A stretch of 64,000 nucleotides of DNA from an uncultured Fluviicola sp. (lineage in GTDB: Bacteria; Bacteroidota; Bacteroidia; Flavobacteriales_D; Crocinitomicaceae): positions 1-64,000 of the forward strand of contig CAJVYC010000003.1 in the NCBI GenBank assembly GCA_913009205.1. The letters run 5' to 3'. A program made the position numbers and the translations under genes. Positions 54,101-62,511 of the stretch are shown one piece after another. Under the pieces are notes generated by a model that saw only the letters and a program-made list of their open reading frames with translations, ran no database searches and was not told the DNA's origin. Positions within the stretch are counted from its first letter, which is position 1. Each line of letters starts with the position of its first letter.

Positions 54101-54758
54101 TTCCTCTCGTATCGTCTTTAATTGATGGAGCTGTAATTTCTTCTACCCATTTAACAAAGTGGAAGTCTCCCAAGGAGTTAATTTGACCAATTGGAAGAGA
54201 AACTTCTAGAATTGGATGACCTCGGTAATGATTTAGAATTTCAACTCCGGAAGTTTCAAACGTTGAAATTACTTCGTCCATGTTAATACCATCAAACATT
54301 ACAACAATCAACTTTGCGCTGTCTCCTTCAATAGCCCATGAATTTATCGAGCCATTTCTTATTTCTGATTCGATTTTAACGTCTTGATGCACTGGAATAA
54401 TTCCTTTTACATTGTTTGATGAAAGAAGTTCACGGGAAACGGTTGTGCTAAAGCGAACTAGGTAAGTCCCTTTTGCTATATAGTCAAGGAACTCAACGCC
54501 GCCACTCTTAACCGCATCTTGCTGTTCTTGATTCGGGATTTCATTAAACTGCATCCATGCGTAAATAACATTGTTATATCCGCTTTCCATGTTTAACTCA
54601 TTAAAGCTTACGGCAGCAACATTTTCAGGTATTGAAATTTCTATCCCTTGAAATGTGAAGTCATTTTTAGATTGCCCAAAAGAGAGGTTTTGAAATAGCA
54701 TTGAACTGAGAACACACAAGAAAAAAATGCGCACCAAGTATCGGTTTGAACGTTTCAT
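51168..54758 (-). CDS. Subtilisin-like (S8) protease with type A T9SS sorting domain
   Basis: A 1196-residue exported protease. Parts: signal peptide (about 1-29, LSFGQ), a long N-terminal region (30-230) probably acting as a pro-domain, and an S8 catalytic domain (about 235-500) with the full set D249 (VRDDGIV), H275 (THGDGVAG), oxyanion N365 (SAGNSNN) and S444 (GGTSGAAPG). Proprotein/FN3-like beta domains follow, and a C-terminal sorting domain (about 1115-1196, FSIFPNPTDGTATLTI, RGVYFITVYSN). It would be secreted by T9SS and probably surface-attached. Substrate unknown. The protease at 56556 has the same plan. Confidence 0.93.
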   Translation of the reverse strand: MKRSNRYLVRIFFLCVLSSMLFQNLSFGQSKNDFTFQGIEISIPENVAAVSFNELNMESGYNNVIYAWMQFNEIPNQEQQDAVKSGGVEFLDYIAKGTYLVRFSTTVSRELLSSNNVKGIIPVHQDVKIESEIRNGSINSWAIEGDSAKLIVVMFDGINMDEVISTFETSGVEILNHYRGHPILEVSLPIGQINSLGDFHFVKWVEEITAPSIKDDTRGKALHRSNGLDTQTPTGRQYTGVNIGVMVRDDGIVGPHIDFEGRLDNSTATGTGSTHGDGVAGIMAGAGNLDPSMRGMAAGSNVYVSNYASNFLDVATTDRITNGTVQITNSSYSNGCNDGYTTTTATVDQQIIDNPTVLHVFSAGNSNNNDCGYGAGNQWGNITGGHKQGKNVIATANTYFDGALVNSSSRGPAHDGRIKPDIAANGVQYSTDEDNEYMLFGGTSGAAPGIAGVSAQLYEAYGDANGGALPPSALIKATLLNTTHEAGNEGPDFKFGWGIVNGLRAGMLIEDGRHLTSSVSQGNSNNHSINVPAGTKQVRFMLYWMDPAAANGATTALINDLDFVVTDPGSSTYLPWILNPAPNATTLDLPATNGADHLNNVEQVLINSPAAGNYSIDVSGFAVPMGPQNYFIVYEIISDEITVTYPNRGEHLVPGETESLHWDAPESTGSFDLEYSANNGASWSAITTVGSSDRTYEWTVPNNVTGNALFRVTRGAVSDVSDSIFSIAPLVTGQDITQLCPTTVTFSWNAVTNADSYDVYVLGAQYMEIVGNSATTTFVHTITDPNLPIWYALVAKNAPLGWEGRRTIASYHPGGLINCFFATDVELAGINSTAGDFLAICNTNPVYPEISILNAGTSPISNFPVTYQLTGQPLVTETYSGTLSPGQQVVYAFATALPVLTTGNYTLTCTADVTGDGNATNNEQVINFYIQGSATATPFIEDFEAAGLLPPGWSLNNPDNDDTWVEASVTGASGTTTEAAYVNNYSYNATGEEDYFETEIFSIGGGMGIMSFDLAKVQYSSNLEDSLAVQISGDCGTTWTTIYAKGGATLETAGSSAGNWSPSSASDWRNEIVDLSGFLGQDVMFRFININGYGNATYVDNINVTSDLSIDEKDQVHFSIFPNPTDGTATLTISNDVGANSRVVITNQVGQTVQVNETEAFLNNESLIDLTRYDRGVYFITVYSNDASTTKRIVKN

Positions 54759-54782
54759 TTATTTATTTTAAGTTTTATATAA

Positions 54783-54816
54783 AAAAGCGGAGCGATTCGA
54801 GACCTACTCCGCTTTT
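54783..54816 (-). terminator. Hairpin with minus-strand T run
   Basis: AAAAGCGGAG and CTCCGCTTTT form a perfect ten-base-pair stem. On the minus strand it is followed by six T. It lies 175 bases past the OmpA-like gene stop and 24 bases before the protease ATG, so it would isolate the protease gene from upstream reading. Confidence 0.7.
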
Positions 54817-54842
54817 CTTAAGTTAGTTAATAATTACTATAA

Positions 54843-54860
54843 GCAAGACGCCCTTCTTGC
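54843..54860. repeat. Small inverted repeat in the ompA-protease spacer
   Basis: GCAAG (54843-54847) and CTTGC (54856-54860) pair around an eight-base loop. It is the middle one of three hairpins within 120 bases. Confidence 0.4.
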
Positions 54861-54880
54861 TTTGTGAGTTGCTTTAAATT

Positions 54881-54900
54881 AATACGCTATGTAGCGTATT
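54881..54900. repeat. Perfect 9-base inverted repeat
   Basis: AATACGCTA and TAGCGTATT flank a two-base centre (TG). The tight centre makes it a better candidate for a protein-binding palindrome than for a terminator hairpin. Confidence 0.5.
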
Positions 54901-54990
54901 TTATAAAAACCAACGGAAGTGCAGTTATACGTAGCAACGCTAAAGCAGCGGTATTATACAATCTTAAACCTCAAATCGTGAACGCTAAAC

Positions 54991-55956
54991 TTATTCCGAA
55001 ATCAATTGGTACAAATCGTCAAGGTTAGGAGAAATGATAATTTCAATTCGACGGTTCTTCGTTTTGTCGTTTGGATCAACGGGTTGAAACTCTGAACGCC
55101 CACCAGCCATCAATTGACTTGGGTCGAGTTCTGAGTTAGAAGTCATAATTGAAATAACCGAAGTGGCTCTTAAAACCGAAAGCTCCCAGTTGTTTACCGG
55201 ATGTTTCGTTCCAGCCATTTTATCTGTGTCTGTATGTCCTTCAACGATGATTTCAAGTTCTTTTTCCTCTTGCAATACTTTTGCCAATTCAATGAGAGCT
55301 TTTTTCCCTTCGGCTTCAACGGCTGTACTTCCAGATGCAAAAAGAAGTTTGGCTTCGAGACTAACGTAAATTTTCCCATTGCGCTCTTCAACTGTTAACC
55401 CTTCATTTTTGAAGTTTTTTAGCGCTGCGTTTAACTTGTCTTTTAGTACTTTACTTGCTGCTTCTTGTTGTTCAATCTTGGAATTCAATGCGGTAAGTTC
55501 ATCTTGCTGTTTCGTGATTTGCTTCTTTTGAAGCAAAAGATCCTGTGCCAACGTAATCAATGCATCTTCTTTCTTCTGAAGTTGAATTCTTCTCATTTCA
55601 AGATCAGCGTTTAATTTGGCTACATCGGCAGCTCCAGTAATTCTTAATTTTCCATAACTTGCTTCAAGCGCTTCGTTGATTTCAACTTCCTTGTCATATT
55701 TAGCACGTAGAATTTTATGGTTCCTACTAAGGGCGGTTGAATCTGCTATAAGGTGTTCCAGTTGTTTCGAAGCGACTTCATATTTCGATTGGTAATCTTT
55801 GGACGATCCTTGAAAGTTCATAGCCTTCGTCTTGTATGCTTCCAGTTCTTCTGAACAGAGCTTCTCTTTCTCAACAAGTTCTTGGTACTTTTTTGCAGGT
55901 ACAAAACAAGAGGTGAATGAAAACGCTATTATTATAAGAGAGACTAATAATTTCAT
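54991..55956 (-). CDS. OmpA-like lipoprotein with coiled coil
   Basis: A 321-residue lipoprotein with signal peptide ending FSFTSC (C17). A coiled coil of about 150 residues (25-185) is followed by an OmpA C-terminal domain (about 200-315). The latter has the peptidoglycan-binding pattern EIIVEGHTDTDKMAG, NNWELSVLRATSVISIM and NRRIEIIISP. It probably anchors the outer membrane to the cell wall, with the coiled coil as spacer. It lies between the two protease genes and is divergent from the PrcB-like gene. A direct tie to secretion is not shown. Confidence 0.9.
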   Translation of the reverse strand: MKLLVSLIIIAFSFTSCFVPAKKYQELVEKEKLCSEELEAYKTKAMNFQGSSKDYQSKYEVASKQLEHLIADSTALSRNHKILRAKYDKEVEINEALEASYGKLRITGAADVAKLNADLEMRRIQLQKKEDALITLAQDLLLQKKQITKQQDELTALNSKIEQQEAASKVLKDKLNAALKNFKNEGLTVEERNGKIYVSLEAKLLFASGSTAVEAEGKKALIELAKVLQEEKELEIIVEGHTDTDKMAGTKHPVNNWELSVLRATSVISIMTSNSELDPSQLMAGGRSEFQPVDPNDKTKNRRIEIIISPNLDDLYQLISE

Positions 55957-56071
55957 GATAATCGATTTTAAACAAAGATGATAAGAACCTTATTCATTTT
56001 TGGCATTATATTTAGTTTTTATAAACAAACACAGTTGGATAAACTATAATGTTAAAAAATAAAAAACAACC

Positions 56072-56566
56072 ATGAAAAAGAAACACACACTTTATTTTGG
56101 GTTCGCGCTAATGACTTTAATTGGTTTGCAGTCTTGTAAAACCACCGAGGAAGTAACAGGGGGACAACCAGCGGACACTCTTGCAAATGTCTATCCACTT
56201 TCCATCAAAGAAGGCTCAAGCGGCTACTTGACAGGATATGGAGCGGAAGGAATTGAAGAAGGAGGAGTCGTAATTAATTCGCAAGAAGAATGGGATGCAT
56301 TAACGACGAAAATGAACTCTGTAAATAAATCCATTAAAGAACAGCCTATTGATTTCGATCGCGGAACAGTTTTGGCCTATTTTGATCAAATTCGTGGTTC
56401 AGGAGGATATACCGTTGAGATTGCATCAGCTACAAAAATGGGCAAAAAAATTCAAGCTCAAATAAAAAAAGCATCTCCTTTTGCGGATGCTATTGAGATT
56501 ATGACACAACCTTTTCATATTGTGATCATACAAAAGTCCGACGATAAAGTGTCGTTTACTGAATAA
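56072..56566 (+). CDS. PrcB-like lipoprotein
   Basis: A 164-residue lipoprotein with signal peptide ending GLQSC (C22). The second half resembles the PrcB C-terminal domain: GVVINSQEEWDALTTKMNSV, then DFDRGTVLAYFDQIRGSGGY and ADAIEIMTQPFHIVIIQKSD, a small beta-rich fold. In Treponema denticola PrcB belongs to the dentilisin complex with the subtilisin-like protease PrtP. Here the gene is convergent with, and overlaps by 11 bases, a subtilisin-like T9SS protease gene. A chaperone or partner role is therefore tempting, but the convergent arrangement is not an operon. Confidence 0.8.
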   Translation: MKKKHTLYFGFALMTLIGLQSCKTTEEVTGGQPADTLANVYPLSIKEGSSGYLTGYGAEGIEEGGVVINSQEEWDALTTKMNSVNKSIKEQPIDFDRGTVLAYFDQIRGSGGYTVEIASATKMGKKIQAQIKKASPFADAIEIMTQPFHIVIIQKSDDKVSFTE

Positions 56567-59500
56567 TGAATCGCATTTGATGGCTTGCATCTTCAACATG
56601 AATTTTCAAGAAATAAACGCCAGAAGACAATGTGTTCAAATCAATGAACGCACTGTTTTTTCCGGATTGACCGCTGACCGAATAAGATTCAAGTTGTTTT
56701 CCAGTTAAATCTAGAATTGTCAATTCTGTAGCTTGCGCGTTGTTTAAATCAAATTCAACATTCAATTCACCATCTGTTGGGTTTGGATACAATGAAGCAT
56801 TTGAGAGTTCCATTTCTGATAAACCTACACCCGAAACAATATCATTAGAAGGTGCACCTTGATACAAGTTAATATTGTCTAAGTAGATGTTGTTTCCGCC
56901 GTCACTTTCGAATTCAAATTTGCATCTGAAATCACCTACAAAGTACGCGTCCGTAATATTAGTCATGTGAACCGTTGTCCAATCTGCATCCGTACTTGGA
57001 GCCCAAGCTATGCTAGACGTAAGTGGAGAAAGCGCATCGCCGTGAATTGTTTTTCTCTGTACCCAAGCATCCTCGCAACTTTTCGTTATAAAGACCTTTA
57101 ACCACTCATCGTTTGCGGCAACTTTCTTTCTGTATGAATAGCGGAAAGTCAATGTAATGTCATCCGTAGATGCTAATGTAGAAAGATCAACAGGACCTGA
57201 AATCAATTCATCTTCGAAGTTTCCATTTTGAGAATAATTGTAGAGACTTGCGCTTTTTGTTCCTGATAAAGACGCATTTGAGTTAATCAAAAATGACTGA
57301 TTTCCATCAGGGTTAAATGTTGACCACTCATCAATATTGAAAAAGTTCGTGTAGTTCTCAAACCCTTCGAAATAAGGAAGACCAGGAGTGTTAGCCACAT
57401 AAACCGCATTCGCAGAATAGATTGAATCAATTCCAATTCCATTATTTACAACCATAGCAACATCGTATTGTCCAGGTGTAGCATAACAAACAATTGGGCT
57501 TGGATCTGTCGATGTAGCAGGTGTTCCTCCTGGGAAATACCACGCATAGGTTGTACCAGGAATTGCGTTTGAAGATTGGTCAGTTAAGTCAAAACAATGA
57601 CCCGTTCCAGCCGATGGGCAATCAATGTCAAATGCTGCAATTGGTGGGCTCCAGGCACAGTTGAATTCTCCCAATCCTTTTTCAATAGCAATAGCTCTTT
57701 CTCCTCTTGCGTTGTTTGGCCCCAATGCGCGAACACTGAACCAACCATTTATTGTTGAGCCAATTGGTACTGTAAAGTTAGTCGCAGCCGTGGTTCCTAT
57801 AGAGTCCATATATTTTGAGCCAAGCATACTAACTTCATAACTAGTAGCGCCAACAACAGCATCCCAAGACAAATTAGATGAATCTGGACATGCCCAAGCA
57901 AACTCCAAGTTGTTTGGAACGTCAATAAATGCGAAAACAGCATCGCTTTCATCAGAGATGACACCTCTAGAAACTCTTACACGAGCCAACCCACTAACAA
58001 TGTTCGGCGTAGTCCAAGCATAATACCTTCTGTTGGCAGGAGCTGTACCGGCTGTATTCCAAGTTGCACCATCATTTGTTGTATATTCGATTGTGAAATC
58101 TGTAGTTCCTTCAGGAGCGTCCCAACGAACAAGCGAACCAGCGGCAGTTTGAATTCCTTCGGCTCCAATCGGATGCGTTACTGTAATTTCATCTCTAACA
58201 AAATAATAGACGACATAATAATCTTGCGCTCCTTGTGGAATTGCAAAACCATTCAAGTCTATATCGTATGTTCCAGCAGCAGGATCTATAATTGTTACTT
58301 GCTCTACATTATTTAAGTTGTCAATCGCACGGACGGCCGTTAAATTAACATTTGCAGGAGTGTGATCCAATACCCACGGATTGTAAGTTGTAGTTCCAGG
58401 ATCAGTAACTACCATATTGATGTCGTTTACAAGTGCAGGGTTTGCATTTGTTGAACCTTCTACGTCTGTCCAGTAGACCATGATTCTCAACTCCGAAACA
58501 CCTACAGGAACTGAAACTTGGTGGTTGTGATTTCCTCCTTGTGCAATTGAACCAGCCATGTATTGATTGTTTGAAATCAAATCGAATGCCTGACGTGCAT
58601 TAATACGTCCCCATCCAAATCTAAAATCTGGACCTTCGTTTCCTAAGTCTTCAGCAGTATTTAAAACACTCGCTTTAATTAATGCCGCATCTGGATTGGA
58701 ACCGCCATTCAAATCTTTATACCCCTCGTACAATTGTGCAATTGTTCCCGCGATACCAGGACATGACATTGAGGTTCCTGAAATGGTGAAATAAATATTA
58801 TCTGGCCCAGTAGATGTTACCGATGAACCTACCGCACAAATGTCTGGTTTAATTCTACCGTCAGTTGCCGGTCCTCGACTACTTGAGCCGGCAAGAACAT
58901 CAGTCGATGTCAAATTTCCAACCGTCAACAGGTTTTTACCCATTTTGTGTCCACCTGTGATGTTTCCCCAAGTTGCTCCTGCTCCATAATTGTTTGGGCT
59001 ACAAGCAGAGCCTCCGTTGTTTCCAGCTGAGAAAACATGAATTAAAGATGGACGGTCAAATATTTGCTCATCCAATTGACGGGCCAAAGAAGTATATCCA
59101 TCGTTGCATCCATTACTGTAACTCTTAGAAGTAATCGTTAATCCATCATTGTCATAAAGGTTTGGAACGCCATTGTAGTTATTGTTATTTGAACCGTACA
59201 CCAAAAGATCAGCTCCATGGGCCATTCCTCTATAGGCAGGGTTCAAATTCCCAGCACCTGTAATCGTTCCTGAAACGTGATCCCCGTGAGTGTTTCCAGC
59301 AGCGGTAGAACACCCTGCGCAATTCGACTGATCAATTCGACCTGTATAATCAATGTGAGGACCGATAATTCCATCGTCCTGCATCATAATTGTTATTCCA
59401 GCCCCGTTGTATGCAAGTCCGCCGCTGTACTCTGTCCAAAGCGTGTTGCTTCTGTGATTTGTGCGGCCCGACTCATTTTCAGGCATTGATTCCGATTGTA

Positions 59501-60086
59501 AAACTTCATAGTAGTAAAAACCATTCAACGCGTAAAGCGTATCTAAATCCGAGAGGTTCAAACGAATATTCATTGTTTGTTGACTTGCATTTGTACTAAC
59601 AACCTGTCCACCAATAGATAGAACCTGCTTCTCGACATTTGCGTAAGCCACTTCTTCAAAATAAGAGGCTACCAATTCAATTTGATTCTCTCCGAACAGC
59701 GTCCAATGTGGATATTCTTTAACCGAAAGCAATCGCGATAATTTGTAATCATTTTCGATAGGCAGAACAATGGCATTTTCCAACGCTGTCCAATTTACGC
59801 TATTCGATATTGAAGCGAAAAAGGAATTCCTTGGCAAGTAATCCATAAGTTCAATGCCAGCTTCAGCCAAGTCGACCTTCGCTTCTGAGCTAGGAATGTT
59901 ATTAAAAACAATGATTCTATAAAATCGGTTATCGATTAATTCTTCTGAAGTCCAACTAAGGTCTGATTCAGATTCGATTGTGTATGTTCCAGACTTAAGG
60001 AGTAAGGTGTTTTCTTGTGAAAAAGAAGTAAAAGAGATGGTGCTAATTAAAACAGCAAAAAATGCTGAAAGAGAGAGTTTGCTCAT
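56556..60086 (-). CDS. Second subtilisin-like T9SS protease, with PKD domain
   Basis: A 1176-residue paralogue of the protease at 51168. It has a signal peptide (about 1-24, SFTSFSQ), N-terminal region, and S8 domain with D237 (MQDDGII), H267 (THGDHVSG), N356 (SAGNNGG) and S439 (SGTSMSCPG), the complete triad plus oxyanion Asn. Shared landmarks with its paralogue include SYSNGCNDGY and WGNITGGHKMGKN. It adds a PKD domain at about 830-915 (TYAWYFPGGTPATSTDPSPI), a MAM-like/jelly-roll region, and a type A sorting domain at the end (ASLYPNPTDGELNVEFDLNN, SSGVYFLKIHVED). It would be secreted and surface-bound. The PrcB-like gene overlaps its end. Confidence 0.93.
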   Translation of the reverse strand: MSKLSLSAFFAVLISTISFTSFSQENTLLLKSGTYTIESESDLSWTSEELIDNRFYRIIVFNNIPSSEAKVDLAEAGIELMDYLPRNSFFASISNSVNWTALENAIVLPIENDYKLSRLLSVKEYPHWTLFGENQIELVASYFEEVAYANVEKQVLSIGGQVVSTNASQQTMNIRLNLSDLDTLYALNGFYYYEVLQSESMPENESGRTNHRSNTLWTEYSGGLAYNGAGITIMMQDDGIIGPHIDYTGRIDQSNCAGCSTAAGNTHGDHVSGTITGAGNLNPAYRGMAHGADLLVYGSNNNNYNGVPNLYDNDGLTITSKSYSNGCNDGYTSLARQLDEQIFDRPSLIHVFSAGNNGGSACSPNNYGAGATWGNITGGHKMGKNLLTVGNLTSTDVLAGSSSRGPATDGRIKPDICAVGSSVTSTGPDNIYFTISGTSMSCPGIAGTIAQLYEGYKDLNGGSNPDAALIKASVLNTAEDLGNEGPDFRFGWGRINARQAFDLISNNQYMAGSIAQGGNHNHQVSVPVGVSELRIMVYWTDVEGSTNANPALVNDINMVVTDPGTTTYNPWVLDHTPANVNLTAVRAIDNLNNVEQVTIIDPAAGTYDIDLNGFAIPQGAQDYYVVYYFVRDEITVTHPIGAEGIQTAAGSLVRWDAPEGTTDFTIEYTTNDGATWNTAGTAPANRRYYAWTTPNIVSGLARVRVSRGVISDESDAVFAFIDVPNNLEFAWACPDSSNLSWDAVVGATSYEVSMLGSKYMDSIGTTAATNFTVPIGSTINGWFSVRALGPNNARGERAIAIEKGLGEFNCAWSPPIAAFDIDCPSAGTGHCFDLTDQSSNAIPGTTYAWYFPGGTPATSTDPSPIVCYATPGQYDVAMVVNNGIGIDSIYSANAVYVANTPGLPYFEGFENYTNFFNIDEWSTFNPDGNQSFLINSNASLSGTKSASLYNYSQNGNFEDELISGPVDLSTLASTDDITLTFRYSYRKKVAANDEWLKVFITKSCEDAWVQRKTIHGDALSPLTSSIAWAPSTDADWTTVHMTNITDAYFVGDFRCKFEFESDGGNNIYLDNINLYQGAPSNDIVSGVGLSEMELSNASLYPNPTDGELNVEFDLNNAQATELTILDLTGKQLESYSVSGQSGKNSAFIDLNTLSSGVYFLKIHVEDASHQMRFIIQ

Positions 60087-60108
60087 AATAGTTTAAACAG
60101 AGTTCAAG

Positions 60109-60116
60109 CAAAGATA
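60109..60116 (-). promoter_or_regulatory. Candidate -7 box for the second protease gene
   Basis: On the minus strand this reads TATCTTTG, a perfect TAnnTTTG, 22 bases before the ATG at 60086. Confidence 0.45.
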
Positions 60117-60144
60117 GGAAATTAGCAACAAGTGTGAAAATTAA

Positions 60145-61074
60145 CTATTCGAACAAAGGACATTTGGCGGGCCCCGAGCGGTCTGGTTTACAGGTGGTAA
60201 ATCGGAGAGATAGTTCGTGCGTGTTTTTGGCCACAGATTGGATTGCCGTAACCGCATAATCGAACGAATAGCTGATAGAAAATTGCTCCTTGATTTTAAA
60301 CGTCACGACTCCATTTATGGCATCACCTGATCGATAACCAACACCTAGACCAAGAACAGTCTTATAATCAACATACAAGTTAATATCCGTCGAAACAGGG
60401 TTTCTAGGAGGAATCCTAATGATCATTGTAGGTAAAAAAGTGATGTTCTCATTTAGCTTAACCCTATAACCACCATTGATGGCTAAATGAACGCGGTGGC
60501 GAGAGTCCGTTCCGATATCTATCCATTTGCTTCTGAACACATTCCTGAGAGTCAAACCAACAAAGTAATTTTCAGAATTAAACCAAGCTCCAAATGTTGC
60601 GTCAGGGGAAATAAAATTGGCCTGCTGCATCACCGTTGGATCAGGATCTGCTGTTGTCGAATTGCCTGGGTCGTATCCCGTTTGGATAATTCCACCATAT
60701 ACACCTAAGGATAAACGATCCGTCTTATTAAAGTTAAAATGGGCTGCATAAGCCGCATTTAACCTATTGGTACTGAACTGCCCAACTCTGTCTGTTTCAA
60801 ACTTGAATCCAGTTCCATGTCTGGCACTTAACATTTTTCTTTTCCTAGCCTGAAGTGGAATGCTAACCGAAAGAAACCCGCTATCTGGAGCACCGTCAAC
60901 ACCCACCCATTGAATGCGATAGAGTGAATGAATATCGATACATTGTTTAATTCCCGCATGAGCAGGATTAATAGCGAACTGGTGCAGGAACCATTGTGTG
61001 TACTCAGGAATTTGCTGTGCACGACTAATTTGTGCAAAGACGATAGATAGGATTATCAGAACGCCTTTTCTCAC
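60145..61074 (-). CDS. PorP/SprF-family T9SS membrane protein
   Basis: A 309-residue outer-membrane protein with a signal peptide (IVFAQISRAQQ) and the PorP/SprF start PEYTQWFLHQFAINPAHAGI with the NPA motif. The following beta-strand pattern is typical of the family. The C-terminal segment (CKPDRSGPAKCPLFE) has two Cys and lacks a terminal aromatic strand. It overlaps the upstream type B cargo gene by four bases (61071-61074), so the two are translationally coupled. By analogy with SprF/SprB it is the dedicated export or anchoring partner of that cargo. Confidence 0.92.
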   Translation of the reverse strand: MRKGVLIILSIVFAQISRAQQIPEYTQWFLHQFAINPAHAGIKQCIDIHSLYRIQWVGVDGAPDSGFLSVSIPLQARKRKMLSARHGTGFKFETDRVGQFSTNRLNAAYAAHFNFNKTDRLSLGVYGGIIQTGYDPGNSTTADPDPTVMQQANFISPDATFGAWFNSENYFVGLTLRNVFRSKWIDIGTDSRHRVHLAINGGYRVKLNENITFLPTMIIRIPPRNPVSTDINLYVDYKTVLGLGVGYRSGDAINGVVTFKIKEQFSISYSFDYAVTAIQSVAKNTHELSLRFTTCKPDRSGPAKCPLFE

Positions 61075-62357
61075 CTTAAAACGGTTAAAGTTCCTTTTAA
61101 AACGACATCACTTCCGTCATTGAGGTCAATTACATAGTAATAAACGCCCTCAATGGCATCGCCTGAATTGGACGTTCCATCCCACCTTTTGTTCGATGAA
61201 TAGCTCGAAGTCTGATAGATTTTTTGTCCCCAACGTGTGAAAATGGAAACGAGATTGTTCGGATAAAGTTCAATTCCTTTAATCACCCAATTATCATTTA
61301 TGTTGTCTCCATTTGGCGAAAACGTATTAGGAATTTCAATACTTGAAATCATAAATGCCGTGACATAATCTGTTAATATGCACCCATTTTCTTCCACTGT
61401 GAAAGAGTAAGTCGTTTCTTCCGCCGGTGTTACTGACGGATTTAAAATGTTTGGGATGCTTACCAAATTGGTCGGTCCCCAGTAAAAAACTGGTGCTGTT
61501 GTGGTTCCATTTAGAAAGAATGTGGTTTCTGGCGCAACAGTTACATCATTGCCCGCGTCAACCGCAACTGTATAAACACCAATAACTTGACTTGTCGCCT
61601 GAACGGTTGCTGGGCATAAAGTGTAGCAATCAGTTTCAACGCTGACAATATCACCATCAACGAGTTCAGAAGTCTGAAAAACAGCGTCTGTTGTTGTTGC
61701 GGACAGAACGCCATTTACATACCACAGAAAATTGCTTGTATCGGGACAATCAGTAAGATTACAGACGAAGGAAACCACCTCATTCAAGCAGGCGCTTAAA
61801 GTACTTGCAGTGATGCTTGCAACAGACAAAGGCCGATCGATTCCAGCGCCAGATAGAACGAGATCAAAAGTGCATTCCGCAGCCGAGGTTATTCCCGCTC
61901 CATTATTGTCACCATCGATTACTAAATAATAAGTTGAATTGGGGTCTAGGGCAGGAGCGTTTAAGCTGAAATTTCCTGCTTCGTTGGACAAACAATTGCC
62001 AATTTGGATGTAAGAACTGGCATCGCAAGGCACACCCGCTTCGATGATGGTCGCTTGAAGTTCATTGTCTTGACCAGGATTTGTCTCAAAAACTAAGTTG
62101 GTGAAATCGATTTGAACGGCCCCTCCAGTAGCATTGGTTGTAAAGGAGCACCAAATTGTGTTTTCTGGTGAAAAACAGAAATTAAAATCGTCTTCACAAT
62201 TTACACAAGCGAAAGTCGTTGCGCCCAAATTATTCAACGAATAACTTGCGTTTGGACAAATCTCTAAAGCGTTGTTACAGCCATTGTAGACTTCCTGTGC
62301 AGGAGCCGTAAAGACCGAAACACATGACATTAACAAAAAGATAACAGCTATTCTCAT
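61071..62357 (-). CDS. Secreted protein with type B T9SS sorting domain
   Basis: A 428-residue exported protein. The ATG at 62357 opens the signal peptide (MRIAVIFLLMSCVSVFTAPA); the longer TTG start at 62396 would lie inside the -7 box, so I reject it. The N-terminal 150 residues are Cys-rich (CNNALEICPNASYS, CVNCEDDFNFCF) and look like a jelly-roll seen in other type B cargo. Ig-like segments follow (about 180-340). The last 85 residues are the gliding-type sorting domain (IPNTFSPNGDNINDNWVIKG, IFTRWGQKIYQTSSY, YYYVIDLNDGSD). The next gene, overlapping by four bases, is its PorP/SprF partner. There is no catalytic motif; adhesion is plausible. Confidence 0.9.
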   Translation of the reverse strand: MRIAVIFLLMSCVSVFTAPAQEVYNGCNNALEICPNASYSLNNLGATTFACVNCEDDFNFCFSPENTIWCSFTTNATGGAVQIDFTNLVFETNPGQDNELQATIIEAGVPCDASSYIQIGNCLSNEAGNFSLNAPALDPNSTYYLVIDGDNNGAGITSAAECTFDLVLSGAGIDRPLSVASITASTLSACLNEVVSFVCNLTDCPDTSNFLWYVNGVLSATTTDAVFQTSELVDGDIVSVETDCYTLCPATVQATSQVIGVYTVAVDAGNDVTVAPETTFFLNGTTTAPVFYWGPTNLVSIPNILNPSVTPAEETTYSFTVEENGCILTDYVTAFMISSIEIPNTFSPNGDNINDNWVIKGIELYPNNLVSIFTRWGQKIYQTSSYSSNKRWDGTSNSGDAIEGVYYYVIDLNDGSDVVLKGTLTVLR

Positions 62358-62393
62358 TCCCTCTAAAACCCTTGTTTTTTCTAGTAATTGTAA

Positions 62394-62401
62394 CAAATTT
62401 A
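62394..62401 (-). promoter_or_regulatory. Candidate -7 box for the type B cargo/PorP operon
   Basis: On the minus strand this reads TAAATTTG, 36 bases before the ATG at 62357. It also excludes the TTG at 62396 as a start, since that codon lies within the box. Confidence 0.45.
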
Positions 62402-62511
62402 AGATAAATTTACCGCTTATAAATTGATAATGACTACTGTAAATTAGTATTTAAGTTCTGTTTGGCACAATAATAGGATTAGGTGAAGAACTAATCGCAA
62501 AATTTTTGCTC

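Noticed and set aside
62358-62396. TTG start for the type B cargo protein
   Set aside because: It lies within the TAAATTTG box, so it would not be transcribed from that promoter; ATG 62357 opens a signal peptide.
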